Shown: positions 6,785-12,944 of the stretch, one piece after another
Layout of the letters: each line of letters starts with the position of its first letter
How positions within the stretch are numbered: the first letter of the stretch is position 1
Source: an uncultured Desulfobacterium sp.
GTDB lineage: Bacteria > Desulfobacterota > Desulfobacteria > Desulfobacterales > Desulfobacteraceae
Assembly: GCA_937124525.1 (NCBI GenBank)
Contig: CAKZLA010000286.1
Coordinates: 1-12,944, forward strand
Length of the DNA: 12,944 nt
Direction of reading: 5' to 3'
Notes under the pieces: generated by a model
The model's database searches: none
Seen by the model: the letters and a program-made list of their open reading frames with translations, nothing else
Told to the model about the DNA's origin: nothing
Translations under genes and position numbers: made by a program

Positions 6785-7933
6785 ATGGCATTTATATCAT
6801 CTGGTTATAATCCAGCCAAACCGATGGAAAACAGGATTACCGACATCGGTCCCAGAAAATATGATGAATTTTATCCTGAAGTGATTAAAAAAAACAAGGG
6901 CAAATGGTCTCACCATGAGATCCTGGAACCCGGTGTTCTGGTTCATGTGGCAGAATCCGGAGACGAGGTTTACACCGTCAGATGTGGTGGCGCCCGCCTC
7001 ATGAGTACCACTCACATCAACGAAATCTGTGAAATTGCCGACAAACATTGTGACGGACATCTTCGGTTCACCACCCGTAACAACATTGAGTTCATGGTGG
7101 ATTCCAAGGACAAAGTTGAGCCCTTGAAAAATGATCTCAAGAGCCGCAAATTTGCTGGTGGCAGCTTTAAGTTCCCCATTGGTGGAACCGGTGCTGGCGT
7201 CACCAACATCGTCCATACCCAGGGCTGGATTCACTGCCATACCCCTGCAACTGATGCCTCTGGTACAGTTAAGGCCACCATGGATGAACTGTTCAGTGAC
7301 TTCCAGGACATGAGACTTCCGGCCCAGCTGAGAGTTTCCATGGCCTGCTGTCTGAACATGTGTGGTGCGGTTCACTGTTCTGATATCGCCATTCTCGGAT
7401 ATCACAGAAAACCCCCGATGATTGACCATGAGTACCTGGACAAACTGTGTGAAATCCCCCTGGCCGTGTCTGCATGCCCCACCGCGGCCATCAAACCTGC
7501 CAAGGTAACACTGGCAGATGGGACAGAAGTAAAATCAGTTGACGTAAAGAGCGAACGCTGCATGTTCTGCGGTAACTGCTACACTATGTGCCCCTCCCTT
7601 CCCCTTGCTGATACAGAAGGTGATGGTATTGTTCTCATGGCCGGTGGAAAGGTTTCCAACAGAATCAGCCAGCCCAAATTTTCCAAGGTTGTTGTGGCCT
7701 TCCTTCCCAATGAGATGCCCCGATGGCCATCCATGACCGAAGCCATCAACAAGATGGTTAATGCTTACTCCAATGGCGCTAACAAATATGAGCGTCTGGG
7801 TGACTGGGCTGATAGAATCGGATGGGAAAAATTCTTTGAGGTTTGCGAACTTGACTTCTCCCATCACCTCATTGATGACTTCCGTCAGCAAGCGTATCTG
7901 TCCTGGCGTCAGTCCTCTCAGTTCAAATTCTAA
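6785..7933 (+). CDS. dsrB: Dissimilatory (bi)sulfite reductase beta subunit
   Basis: Beta subunit of DsrAB; in characterised enzymes this subunit carries the catalytically active sirohaem site. The 382-residue protein shows C151, C188, C189 and C193 (QGWIHC and ACCLNMC), the cluster ligands of the family. The ferredoxin insert has C231 (ACPTAA) and C259-x2-C262-x2-C265 plus C269. The aromatic-rich C terminus with [10 protein letters not shown] is usual. AAGGAGA lies before the ATG at 6785, 15 bases after dsrA, so the two are one transcript with independent ribosome sites. Together with dsrA it gives the standard phylogenetic marker for placing this organism among sulfate reducers. Confidence 0.98.
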   Translation: MAFISSGYNPAKPMENRITDIGPRKYDEFYPEVIKKNKGKWSHHEILEPGVLVHVAESGDEVYTVRCGGARLMSTTHINEICEIADKHCDGHLRFTTRNNIEFMVDSKDKVEPLKNDLKSRKFAGGSFKFPIGGTGAGVTNIVHTQGWIHCHTPATDASGTVKATMDELFSDFQDMRLPAQLRVSMACCLNMCGAVHCSDIAILGYHRKPPMIDHEYLDKLCEIPLAVSACPTAAIKPAKVTLADGTEVKSVDVKSERCMFCGNCYTMCPSLPLADTEGDGIVLMAGGKVSNRISQPKFSKVVVAFLPNEMPRWPSMTEAINKMVNAYSNGANKYERLGDWADRIGWEKFFEVCELDFSHHLIDDFRQQAYLSWRQSSQFKF

Positions 7934-7972
7934 TCCTGACTCCTGGAAATAGAAATAACTGAATGAGTTCTC

Positions 7973-8011
7973 AGCCGGAGTGCCTGGACATTGGTATCAG
8001 GAGCTCCGGCT
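7973..8011 (+). promoter_or_regulatory. Strong intercistronic hairpin between dsrB and dsrD
   Basis: AGCCGGAG (7973-7980) pairs perfectly with CTCCGGCT (8004-8011), and inner CCTG (7983-7986) with CAGG (7998-8001) across a T-G wobble and one mismatch, leaving an 11-base loop. No U run follows, so it is not a standard terminator. An RNA processing or 3'-end-protecting element that sets dsrAB versus dsrD levels is the likely role. Confidence 0.6.
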
Positions 8012-8041
8012 ATTACGTTTAAAGCAAAAGGGGAGATGAAT

Positions 8042-8299
8042 ATGAGTGAACTTCTTGACAATACAGAAGCCGCAGAAAAGGCAGTTGTTGACTTTTTGAC
8101 CAAAAAATCAAAAAGTAAATCTAAATTCTACATCAAAGATTTTTATAAACTTTTTCCCGATGATAAACCCCGTATGATCAAGAAAGTGGTCAACAAAATG
8201 GTTGAGCACGAAATTCTTGAGTTCTGGTCCAGTGGAAGTACCACCATGTATGGTCTCAAAGGCATGGGCAAACAGGCCGGATCCGAAGGCGAAGATTGA
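8042..8299 (+). CDS. dsrD: DsrD, small activator of dissimilatory sulfite reductase
   Basis: An 85-residue basic protein with the winged-helix fold known for DsrD, found in sulfate reducers and marking the reductive type of Dsr pathway; published biochemistry on the family reports stimulation of DsrAB activity rather than DNA binding. The core FYIKDFYKLFPD (29-40) through EILEFWSSGSTTMYGLKG (57-74) is diagnostic. I choose ATG 8042 because GGGGAG (8030-8035) is six bases upstream; ATG 8036 overlaps the ribosome site, and the longer frame from 7991 would include the hairpin. The Lys/Ser-rich stretch 21-28 and an acidic tail (81-85) make it slightly longer than the usual 78 residues. It is separated from dsrB by 108 bases and from the next gene by 26. 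Confidence 0.95.
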   Translation: MSELLDNTEAAEKAVVDFLTKKSKSKSKFYIKDFYKLFPDDKPRMIKKVVNKMVEHEILEFWSSGSTTMYGLKGMGKQAGSEGED

Positions 8300-8325
8300 T
8301 ATAATATCCCAGGACATACCTGCCC

Positions 8326-9846
8326 ATGCAGTATCAAAACAAAAAAATACCTGGCCTTGTAATTGCAGGGCTCCGGGGGGGGAACGGTAAAACCGTTATC
8401 TCACTTGGTGTTGCCGCTGCATGGCGGGATATTGGGATCAAAATCGCCCCTTTTAAAAAAGGGCCCGACTATATTGATGCCGGCTGGTTGTCCAAGGCAG
8501 CTGGCCGGTCCTGCTATAACCTTGACACCTTCATGTGTTCCACGGATCAGGCAAAAAATTCCTTCCATAAAAATTCTGCCATGGCTGACATTGCGGTAAT
8601 AGAGGGCAACCGAGGCCTCTACGACGGCATTGACATCCAGGGACGCACCAGCACCGCAGAAATCGCCAAACTACTCAACCTGCCTGTCATTATTGTGTTA
8701 GACTGCACTAAAAGCACCCGAACCATGGCAGCTCTTCTTCTGGGATGCATCCACTTTGATCCCCATGTCAACATCATGGGTGTCATTCTCAACCGGGTGG
8801 CTGGGAAACGCCATGAAAATAAAGTAAAAGACAACATCAAACAGTTCTGCAATATTCCAGTATTTGGCTCTGTTCCCAAACTCAAGGCCGAGGACTTCCC
8901 GGAACGGCACATGGGACTTGTCCCCTCAGCAGAACACGAACTGGCCCTGGAATCCATCAAAGCTGCGGCCCGGGTGGCCAGGAAACACATTGATCTTGAT
9001 GGCCTTTACCGTGCTTGTATCAATGCCTCAAAATCCCAGGCAAGGGTTCCTTCTGCCGCCATCCCCCCCCGGGATATTTTGTGCGAAGAATGTGGCAAAA
9101 AAGCATCCATACCCTTTGACACCATTGGCAATACATCTTGGGAAAAAGAGGGGGAAACGACACAGATTCAACCAACGACATTCCCCCATATCCCTAAAAA
9201 AGAACGTCCCATAATAGGAGTCATCCGGGATTCTGCTTTCCAATTTTACTATCCTGACAACCTGGAATCACTGGAAGAAAGCGGTGCCATTCTCCAGGAG
9301 ATCAGTCCCCTTAAAGCCTCCAATGTGCCATCGGTGGATGCCATCTATATGGGAGGGGGGTTCCCTGAAACCCATGCGGCCCAGCTGGCTGACAATGAAA
9401 GCTTTAGAAATCAATTAAAAGCCCTTGCCATGAAAGGTCTTCCCATATATGCCGAATGCGGCGGTTTGATCTTCCTTGGTAAAAGTCTTACCCTGGACGG
9501 TGCCACCTACCCCATGGCTGACATTCTACCCATCTCCTTTGGCCTGTCCAAACGCCCTGTGGGTCATGGCTATACCCAGGTCAGGGTCATACAGGCCAAC
9601 CCCTTCTTTCCCAAAGGAACCCTCATCCGGGGACATGAATTCAGATACTCCCACATCATAGACATTGAGTACCAGGAAAACGAAATGGCCTTTGACATGG
9701 AAAGGGGCAAGGGCATCATTGACAAAAAAGATGGTTTTTGCCGCTACAACGTATTTGGTACCTATACCCACACCCTTTCATCCTGTGCATCCTCATGGTC
9801 CCATGCCATGGTAAAACAGGCACTTCTCTACAAAAAACAAAAATAA
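8326..9846 (+). CDS. dsrN: CbiA/CobB-type amidase, probable DsrN sirohaem amidase
   Basis: Glutamine-dependent, ATP-using amidase of the cobyrinic acid a,c-diamide synthase family. Because it directly follows dsrABD, as in many sulfate reducers, its substrate is probably sirohaem, giving the sirohaem amide of Dsr; this is inferred from context. N-terminal DTB/CbiA ATPase domain (about 9-225): P-loop GLRGGNGKT (15-23), FKKGPDYID (43-51), EGNRGLYDG (93-101). C-terminal class I glutamine amidotransferase (about 295-500): nucleophile C378 in YAECGG, HEFRYSH (437-443), and H482 in TYTHT. At 506 residues it is longer than typical CbiA (about 450-460); the excess is a linker of about 50 residues (242-293) containing a CEEC pair. 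The ATG at 8326 has only a distant AGGA, so translation may be weak or coupled to dsrD. No cobalamin riboswitch precedes it. Confidence 0.88.
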   Translation: MQYQNKKIPGLVIAGLRGGNGKTVISLGVAAAWRDIGIKIAPFKKGPDYIDAGWLSKAAGRSCYNLDTFMCSTDQAKNSFHKNSAMADIAVIEGNRGLYDGIDIQGRTSTAEIAKLLNLPVIIVLDCTKSTRTMAALLLGCIHFDPHVNIMGVILNRVAGKRHENKVKDNIKQFCNIPVFGSVPKLKAEDFPERHMGLVPSAEHELALESIKAAARVARKHIDLDGLYRACINASKSQARVPSAAIPPRDILCEECGKKASIPFDTIGNTSWEKEGETTQIQPTTFPHIPKKERPIIGVIRDSAFQFYYPDNLESLEESGAILQEISPLKASNVPSVDAIYMGGGFPETHAAQLADNESFRNQLKALAMKGLPIYAECGGLIFLGKSLTLDGATYPMADILPISFGLSKRPVGHGYTQVRVIQANPFFPKGTLIRGHEFRYSHIIDIEYQENEMAFDMERGKGIIDKKDGFCRYNVFGTYTHTLSSCASSWSHAMVKQALLYKKQK

Positions 9847-9882
9847 AAAAGGCTTTGGCAGCATGATGCTGCAAAGCCCTTT
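9845..9882. terminator. Terminator between convergent dsrN and cytochrome genes
   Basis: GGCTTT (9851-9856) pairs with AAAGCC (9873-9878), and GCAGC (9858-9862) with GCTGC (9868-9872), with one bulged G. On the minus strand the stem is followed by six Ts and a further T run, making a strong terminator for the cytochrome transcript. On the plus strand the tail is only CTTTCT, so it would end the dsr transcript less well. A T8 run (9909-9916) lies further on. Confidence 0.75.
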
Positions 9883-9957
9883 CTACAAAACCTTAACCCC
9901 AAAAAATTATTTTTTTTCTTAAAGCAATTAAACGAAAAAAAACCCAATCTATATAGA

Positions 9958-10419
9958 TCAACCTTTCTTAGGATGACAGTCCTTGCAACTCTGGGGAGCA
10001 GCCTTGGGATCTTTGGATTTGAATCCATTTTTTTTGTTAAAGGCTTTGTGGCAGCCAATGCAGTTGGCATGGAGTGCTTCTTTGTGATATTTTACGATTT
10101 TATCTTTTTTACTCAGCTTTTCGCCCTTGGGTGCCTTGGCAGTTTCTTTATGACATACCACACAGCCTTGAACACTTTCACCGCCCTTCAATGCCAGGGG
10201 AGCCCCTTTGTCATCATGGTGACATTCGCCACAGGCAATACCATATTTTTCGGCATGGGCCTTATGGGAAAAGGTGACCAGCCCCTTGGTGTGTTTGGCA
10301 TACCCCTTGGTCTTCATGGTTTTTGTATCGGGGGCCTGGGTTCCGGCATACACCGCCACAGATACAAAGCAAACAGCCATTAACGCCACCATCAAAGAGG
10401 TTACAAGCTTTCTGTTCAT
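9958..10419 (-). CDS. Exported tetrahaem cytochrome c3-like protein
   Basis: A 153-residue periplasmic multihaem cytochrome of the class III (c3) type, a carrier linking hydrogenases or formate dehydrogenases to membrane redox complexes in sulfate reducers. Residues 1-25 form a Sec signal peptide (Lys near the start, hydrophobic core, VYA cleavage site before GTQ). Four CxxCH haem motifs begin at C63, C86, C120 and C145. H52, H55, H68, H112 and H117 are candidates for the distal ligands of bis-histidine haems, fitting the c3 pattern. All four motifs are CxxCH, whereas classical type I c3 often has CxxxxCH at two. The mature part is Lys-rich. The start at 10419 is chosen because AAAGGAG precedes it and the signal peptide begins there; a TTG-initiated extension to 10449 is unlikely. 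Transcribed alone from its own promoter, convergent with dsrN. Confidence 0.92.
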   Translation of the reverse strand: MNRKLVTSLMVALMAVCFVSVAVYAGTQAPDTKTMKTKGYAKHTKGLVTFSHKAHAEKYGIACGECHHDDKGAPLALKGGESVQGCVVCHKETAKAPKGEKLSKKDKIVKYHKEALHANCIGCHKAFNKKNGFKSKDPKAAPQSCKDCHPKKG

Positions 10420-10448
10420 AATAATTACACTCCTTTTGCATTTATTCA

Positions 10449-10478
10449 ACTATAAAAACACGGAATGCCACATGGCAA
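10449..10478 (-). promoter_or_regulatory. Putative promoter of the cytochrome gene
   Basis: On the minus strand TTGCCA (10478-10473), an 18-base spacer and TATAGT (10454-10449). The start site near 10442 leaves a short leader of about 22 bases containing the ribosome site. The -35 lies inside the tatC terminator stem and the -10 at the end of its T run. Confidence 0.5.
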
Positions 10479-10482
10479 TCCG
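10453..10482 (-). terminator. Rho-independent terminator downstream of tatC
   Basis: The minus-strand transcript forms a stem CGGA-TGCCA with TGGCA-TCCG (10461-10482) with one A/A mismatch (T/T on the minus strand), followed by TGTTTTTA. It lies 47 bases past the tatC stop (10529) and would separate tat from cytochrome expression. Confidence 0.6.
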
Positions 10483-10528
10483 GTCAACTTCACCTCAAAG
10501 ATACTGCATTGGCCCACAATATCTTGAA

Positions 10529-11308
10529 TTATTCAGTTTCGCCAGCATCTTCATATTCTTCCGGCCCTTCCTCGTCTTCATCGTCCTTTTTTTTCTGGAA
10601 CATCCTGGCCCCCACAATGCTGATCTCATACAGAATCATTAACGGAATGGCCATCATGATCTGGGTCACCACATCAGGGGGGGTAATAAGGGCAGAACCG
10701 GCAAAAAATATTAACACCGCATATTTACGATTTTTACAAAGAAAATCAACGGAGACAAGACCCATGCGTGCCATGAAGGTAATCACCAGTGGCAATTCAA
10801 ATACAAAGCCAAAGGCAAGCAGCATTTTTGATGCAAACCCCAGGTACTCTTTCATGGAGGGCATAGCCTGGATGGTATCGGATGAGAATCCCAGAAAGAA
10901 CTGAAACCCGTAGGGAAATACAATGAAATACCCAAAACTTGAACCAAGGGCAAAGAAAACAATGGATAAGAACACCACCGGTATCAGGAACTTTTTCTCC
11001 TGACGATAAAGCCCCGGGGAAATAAACATCCAGAACTCATAAAAAAGAACGGGAACGGCCACGACAATGCCCGTGAGAAGGGCGACCTTCAGGTAGGTGA
11101 AAAATGCTTCAGGCAAGCCGGTGAAAATCATTTTCTGATTTTCCCCCATGGCTGTCACCAGGGGGGCCATGAGAATTTCAAACAGCTTTTCCTTGAAACA
11201 ATAGGCCACAATAAATCCTACGCCAACGGCGATGAAGCAGCGAACCAGACGATCCCTTAACTCGGTTAAATGCTCGGTAAAGGGGGTTTTATCTTCTTCA
11301 TGGCTCAT
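10529..11308 (-). CDS. tatC: Twin-arginine translocase subunit TatC
   Basis: Polytopic inner-membrane receptor of the Tat system that binds twin-arginine signal peptides and exports folded proteins. The 259-residue protein begins with HLTELRDRLVR (13-23), the conserved N-terminal motif, and has six hydrophobic segments near 24-38, 71-95, 108-132, 158-180, 195-209 and 214-234. Family residues E104 (LYRQE), E171 (FELP) and D212 (TPPDVVTQ) are present. The C-terminal cytoplasmic tail from about 240 is strongly acidic. Its ATG overlaps the TGA of the preceding tatA/B-family gene by four bases (ATGA), so the two are translationally coupled. In this organism likely clients are periplasmic cofactor enzymes such as hydrogenases and formate dehydrogenases; none is in the window. 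Confidence 0.96.
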   Translation of the reverse strand: MSHEEDKTPFTEHLTELRDRLVRCFIAVGVGFIVAYCFKEKLFEILMAPLVTAMGENQKMIFTGLPEAFFTYLKVALLTGIVVAVPVLFYEFWMFISPGLYRQEKKFLIPVVFLSIVFFALGSSFGYFIVFPYGFQFFLGFSSDTIQAMPSMKEYLGFASKMLLAFGFVFELPLVITFMARMGLVSVDFLCKNRKYAVLIFFAGSALITPPDVVTQIMMAIPLMILYEISIVGARMFQKKKDDEDEEGPEEYEDAGETE

Positions 11309-11745
11309 ATTCCCTTTTCATCCTTATCTTTCAATGGAGGGTGGGGGGTGTCGTTGTCTGGGAAATCCGCTGTGGCGCTATCCCCAGGAAAAGGATCCAG
11401 GGAACTTGGAAGCACTTTTTTTTCAACTTTTTTCTCTGGACCAGATTCGGCATTGGTATTCAAGGTATCACTCTTATCCAAGGGTTCTCCTGTTGCATCT
11501 GTGGACAGGGGATTCATGGCATCCGTGGCTGCTTTTAGATCATCCGTAAGCGTTGTGATGGGGGCCTTGAATTCATTAACAGTACTTTCCACATCAATAC
11601 TTTGTTTAAAATCCTGGGCTGCTTTTTTAAACTCTCCCATGGCACGGCCCAGGGTTTTGGCCAGATCAGGTAATTTTTTAGGCCCGATCACCATCAATGC
11701 GATGGCCAGAATCAGTAAAATCTCAGGCATTCCCAAACCAAACAT
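11305..11745 (-). CDS. TatA/TatB-family translocase subunit, probably TatB-like
   Basis: Single-span component of the twin-arginine translocase. Residues 1-21 are the short transmembrane helix with FGLGMPEIL (2-10), hinge GPKKLP (21-26), then an amphipathic helix to about 50 and a long, Pro/Asp/Lys-rich tail (51-146) likely to be disordered. The Gly-Pro after Ile rather than Phe and the long tail favour TatB, but TatA cannot be excluded; only one such gene is here and the other may be elsewhere. The start at 11745 is chosen over a longer open frame to 11958 since AAGGAG (11759-11754) lies before it and the family motif starts at residue 2. It forms a two-gene operon with tatC, overlapping by four bases. 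Confidence 0.92.
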   Translation of the reverse strand: MFGLGMPEILLILAIALMVIGPKKLPDLAKTLGRAMGEFKKAAQDFKQSIDVESTVNEFKAPITTLTDDLKAATDAMNPLSTDATGEPLDKSDTLNTNAESGPEKKVEKKVLPSSLDPFPGDSATADFPDNDTPHPPLKDKDEKGI

Positions 11746-11779
11746 TATATATAACTCCTTATTTTTTTTATAGCATACA

Positions 11780-11798
11780 TGGCAGTAAATCTCTGCCA
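11780..11798. promoter_or_regulatory. Inverted repeat upstream of the tat operon
   Basis: TGGCAG (11780-11785) and CTGCCA (11793-11798) are perfect 6-base arms around 7 bases, sited 35-53 bases before the tatA/B start codon. A TATAAA-like -10 lies beside it on the minus strand. It may be an operator for tat, or chance; its right end touches repeat copy B. Confidence 0.3.
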
Positions 11799-11837
11799 CA
11801 ACAAAGATTAAAAATCCATCTTGATTTGCCCACAACA
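11797..11837 (+). repeat. Degenerate dispersed repeat, block 1 copy B
   Basis: Aligns with 3109-3148 over 41 columns with about 32 identities by hand. It lies in the tat/sucC divergent spacer. Confidence 0.5.
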
Positions 11838-11887
11838 TGGGGGTAGAAATAAATTCTGCACCTACGTTCTTAATCCTTAGTATAGCA

Positions 11888-11914
11888 CCTTGGTTTGCTT
11901 GGATTTTTTGATAA
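11888..11914 (+). repeat. Degenerate dispersed repeat, block 2 copy B
   Basis: Aligns without gaps with 3157-3183 at about 22 of 27 positions. It follows block 1 in the same orientation as in copy A, but 50 bases further away instead of 8. Confidence 0.4.
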
Positions 11915-11950
11915 TTGCCACGGGTAGACCGTATTGGGATCTGGCCTGCC

Positions 11951-11967
11951 CACAACAAATATTGAAA
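11951..11967 (+). repeat. Exact 17-base repeat CACAACAAATATTGAAA
   Basis: Identical to 3109-3125. Both copies lie upstream of a plus-strand gene (142 and 89 bases before the start codons). A third, diverged copy starts at 11797, so the tat/sucC spacer has two related units. Confidence 0.6.
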
Positions 11968-12001
11968 CTCCAGTTATTCAAGTATTTTAAACGGAGTTTC
12001 A
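11963..12001 (+). promoter_or_regulatory. Inverted repeat upstream of sucC
   Basis: TGAAACTCC (11963-11971) and GGAGTTTCA (11993-12001) are perfect 9-base arms around a 21-base loop, ending 38 bases before the sucC ATG. No U tract follows. It is an operator or mRNA-structure candidate. Confidence 0.45.
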
Positions 12002-12039
12002 TATAAAAAATCATCTGAAGAATAGTTAAGGATTATCTT

Positions 12040-12944
12040 ATGAAGATACATGAGTACCAGGCAAAGGAGCTTTTCAGAAAATATGATGTGCCTGTTCCCC
12101 AGGGTAAAGTGGCTTTTTCCCGGGAAGAGGCCTTGGATGTTGCAGAACAACTGGGCGGATATCCCGTCGTTGTCAAGGCCCAGATACATGCTGGTGGCCG
12201 TGGTAAGGGCGGTGGGGTAAAGCTTGCACCATCCAGGGAATCGGCGGGAAATCTTGCCGATGAAATCCTTGGCATGACACTTGTTACCCACCAGACAGGA
12301 CCCGAGGGCAGACTGGTAAAGAAAATTCTGGTGGAAGCGGGCCAGGACATTGCCAAAGAGCTTTATCTGAGCATGCTTGTGGACCGGGAAACAGCCAAGG
12401 TGGTTATCATGGCAAGCCAGGAAGGCGGCATGGACATTGAAGAAGTGGCTGCCAAAACCCCGGAAAAAATCATTAAAATTTATGTGGACCCCCTCATGGG
12501 CATCCAGAATTATCAGCTGGGCGAGCTGGGATTTGGCCTTGCCATTCCAAAGCCTGCCAAAAAGCAATTTGCCGGTCTGGTACGTCAGCTTTACACCCTT
12601 TTTGTTGCCAATGATTGCTCCCTTGTGGAGATCAATCCTCTGATTCTCACGGCGGATGATCAGGTCCTTGCCCTGGATGCCAAGGTGGACATTGATTCCA
12701 ATGCCATGTTCCGCCACAAAGATCTCCTGGAATATAGAGACCTTGACGAAGAAGATTCCCAGGAAGTGGAGGCATCAAAATTTAATCTCAACTATGTGAA
12801 CCTGGACGGAAATGTAGGCAATATCGTCAATGGGGCAGGGCTTGCCATGGCCACCATGGATATCATTAAACTTGCCGGAGCCGAACCTGCCAACTTCATG
12901 GATGTTGGGGGCGGTGCCTCTGCGGACCAGGTGGAAAATGCCCT
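12040..12944 (+). CDS. sucC: Succinyl-CoA synthetase (ADP-forming) beta subunit, 5' part
   Basis: Beta subunit of the TCA-cycle enzyme that interconverts succinyl-CoA and succinate with nucleotide formation; it works with SucD, expected just beyond the window. The first 301 of about 388 residues are present and open to the edge. N-terminal ATP-grasp domain: [12 protein letters not shown] (1-12), [16 protein letters not shown] (46-61), E99 region, SLVEINPL (194-201) and ALDAK (211-215), giving the Mg/nucleotide residues E197, N199 and D213 of the family. The CoA-ligase part begins near 250 with [13 protein letters not shown] (255-267) and MDVGG (287-291). TAAGGA precedes the ATG at 12040. It is divergent from tatA/B-tatC across a 294-base spacer. 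Confidence 0.96.
   Translation, partial: MKIHEYQAKELFRKYDVPVPQGKVAFSREEALDVAEQLGGYPVVVKAQIHAGGRGKGGGVKLAPSRESAGNLADEILGMTLVTHQTGPEGRLVKKILVEAGQDIAKELYLSMLVDRETAKVVIMASQEGGMDIEEVAAKTPEKIIKIYVDPLMGIQNYQLGELGFGLAIPKPAKKQFAGLVRQLYTLFVANDCSLVEINPLILTADDQVLALDAKVDIDSNAMFRHKDLLEYRDLDEEDSQEVEASKFNLNYVNLDGNVGNIVNGAGLAMATMDIIKLAGAEPANFMDVGGGASADQVENA

Noticed and set aside
7991..8041. Longer DsrD beginning at 7991 or 8036
   Set aside because: The 7991 start (TTG) lies inside the hairpin and the 8036 ATG overlaps the ribosome site; ATG 8042 gives the normal DsrD N terminus.
8300..8325. Cobalamin riboswitch before the CbiA-like gene
   Set aside because: The gap from dsrD is only 26 bases, far too short for the element.
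11746..11958. N-terminal extension of the TatA/B-family protein to 11958
   Set aside because: The extra 71 residues cross the repeat blocks and the inverted repeat; the ribosome site and family N terminus fix the start at 11745.
11974..12717. 247-codon frame antisense to sucC
   Set aside because: It is a shadow of sucC, whose plus-strand frame is open to the window edge with all family motifs.

Overview
The window comes from a dissimilatory sulfate-reducing bacterium, most likely a member of the Desulfobacterales. The evidence is a dsrA-dsrB-dsrD-cbiA/dsrN operon with reductive-type DsrD, a multihaem c3-like cytochrome, tat genes, a sucC gene and moderate G+C. The genus cannot be fixed from the sequence alone. 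I see no rRNA, tRNA, CRISPR array, transposase or integrase; it reads as ordinary chromosomal backbone.

Layout. Bases 1-441 (minus): the N-terminal half of a MinD-superfamily ATPase with an inserted two-cluster ferredoxin, ended by an in-frame TAG although the frame beyond it still looks like the family. Bases 442-879: promoter-bearing spacer. Bases 880-1698 (plus): YkgJ-like Cys-cluster protein, then a bidirectional terminator shared with a convergent, C-terminally extended DapA-family gene (1786-2820, minus). Bases 2821-3250: spacer with a good promoter and a small degenerate repeat. Bases 3251-5098 (plus): two abutting genes, a TPR protein and a 394-residue protein of unknown function. Bases 5099-5440: long dsr leader. 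Bases 5441-9846 (plus): dsrA, dsrB, dsrD and a CbiA/DsrN amidase. Bases 9958-10419 (minus): exported tetrahaem cytochrome. Bases 10529-11745 (minus): a TatA/B-family gene overlapping tatC. Bases 12040-12944 (plus): start of sucC, running off the window.

How they work together. DsrAB reduces sulfite in the cytoplasm using sirohaem and [4Fe-4S] clusters; DsrD is its small activator; the CbiA/DsrN amidase probably makes the sirohaem amide used by this enzyme family. The cytochrome is a periplasmic electron carrier typical of such bacteria, TatA/B-TatC exports folded cofactor-containing proteins, and SucC belongs to succinyl-CoA/TCA metabolism. The TPR/unknown pair directly upstream of dsrAB in the same orientation is the least explained part.

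The best leads are the TAG-interrupted ATPase, the unknown 394-residue protein beside dsrAB, a strong hairpin between dsrB and dsrD, overlapping terminator and promoter signals between tatC and the cytochrome gene, and partly homologous repeat blocks in two distant intergenic regions. I found no clear case of a wholly new multi-gene system.
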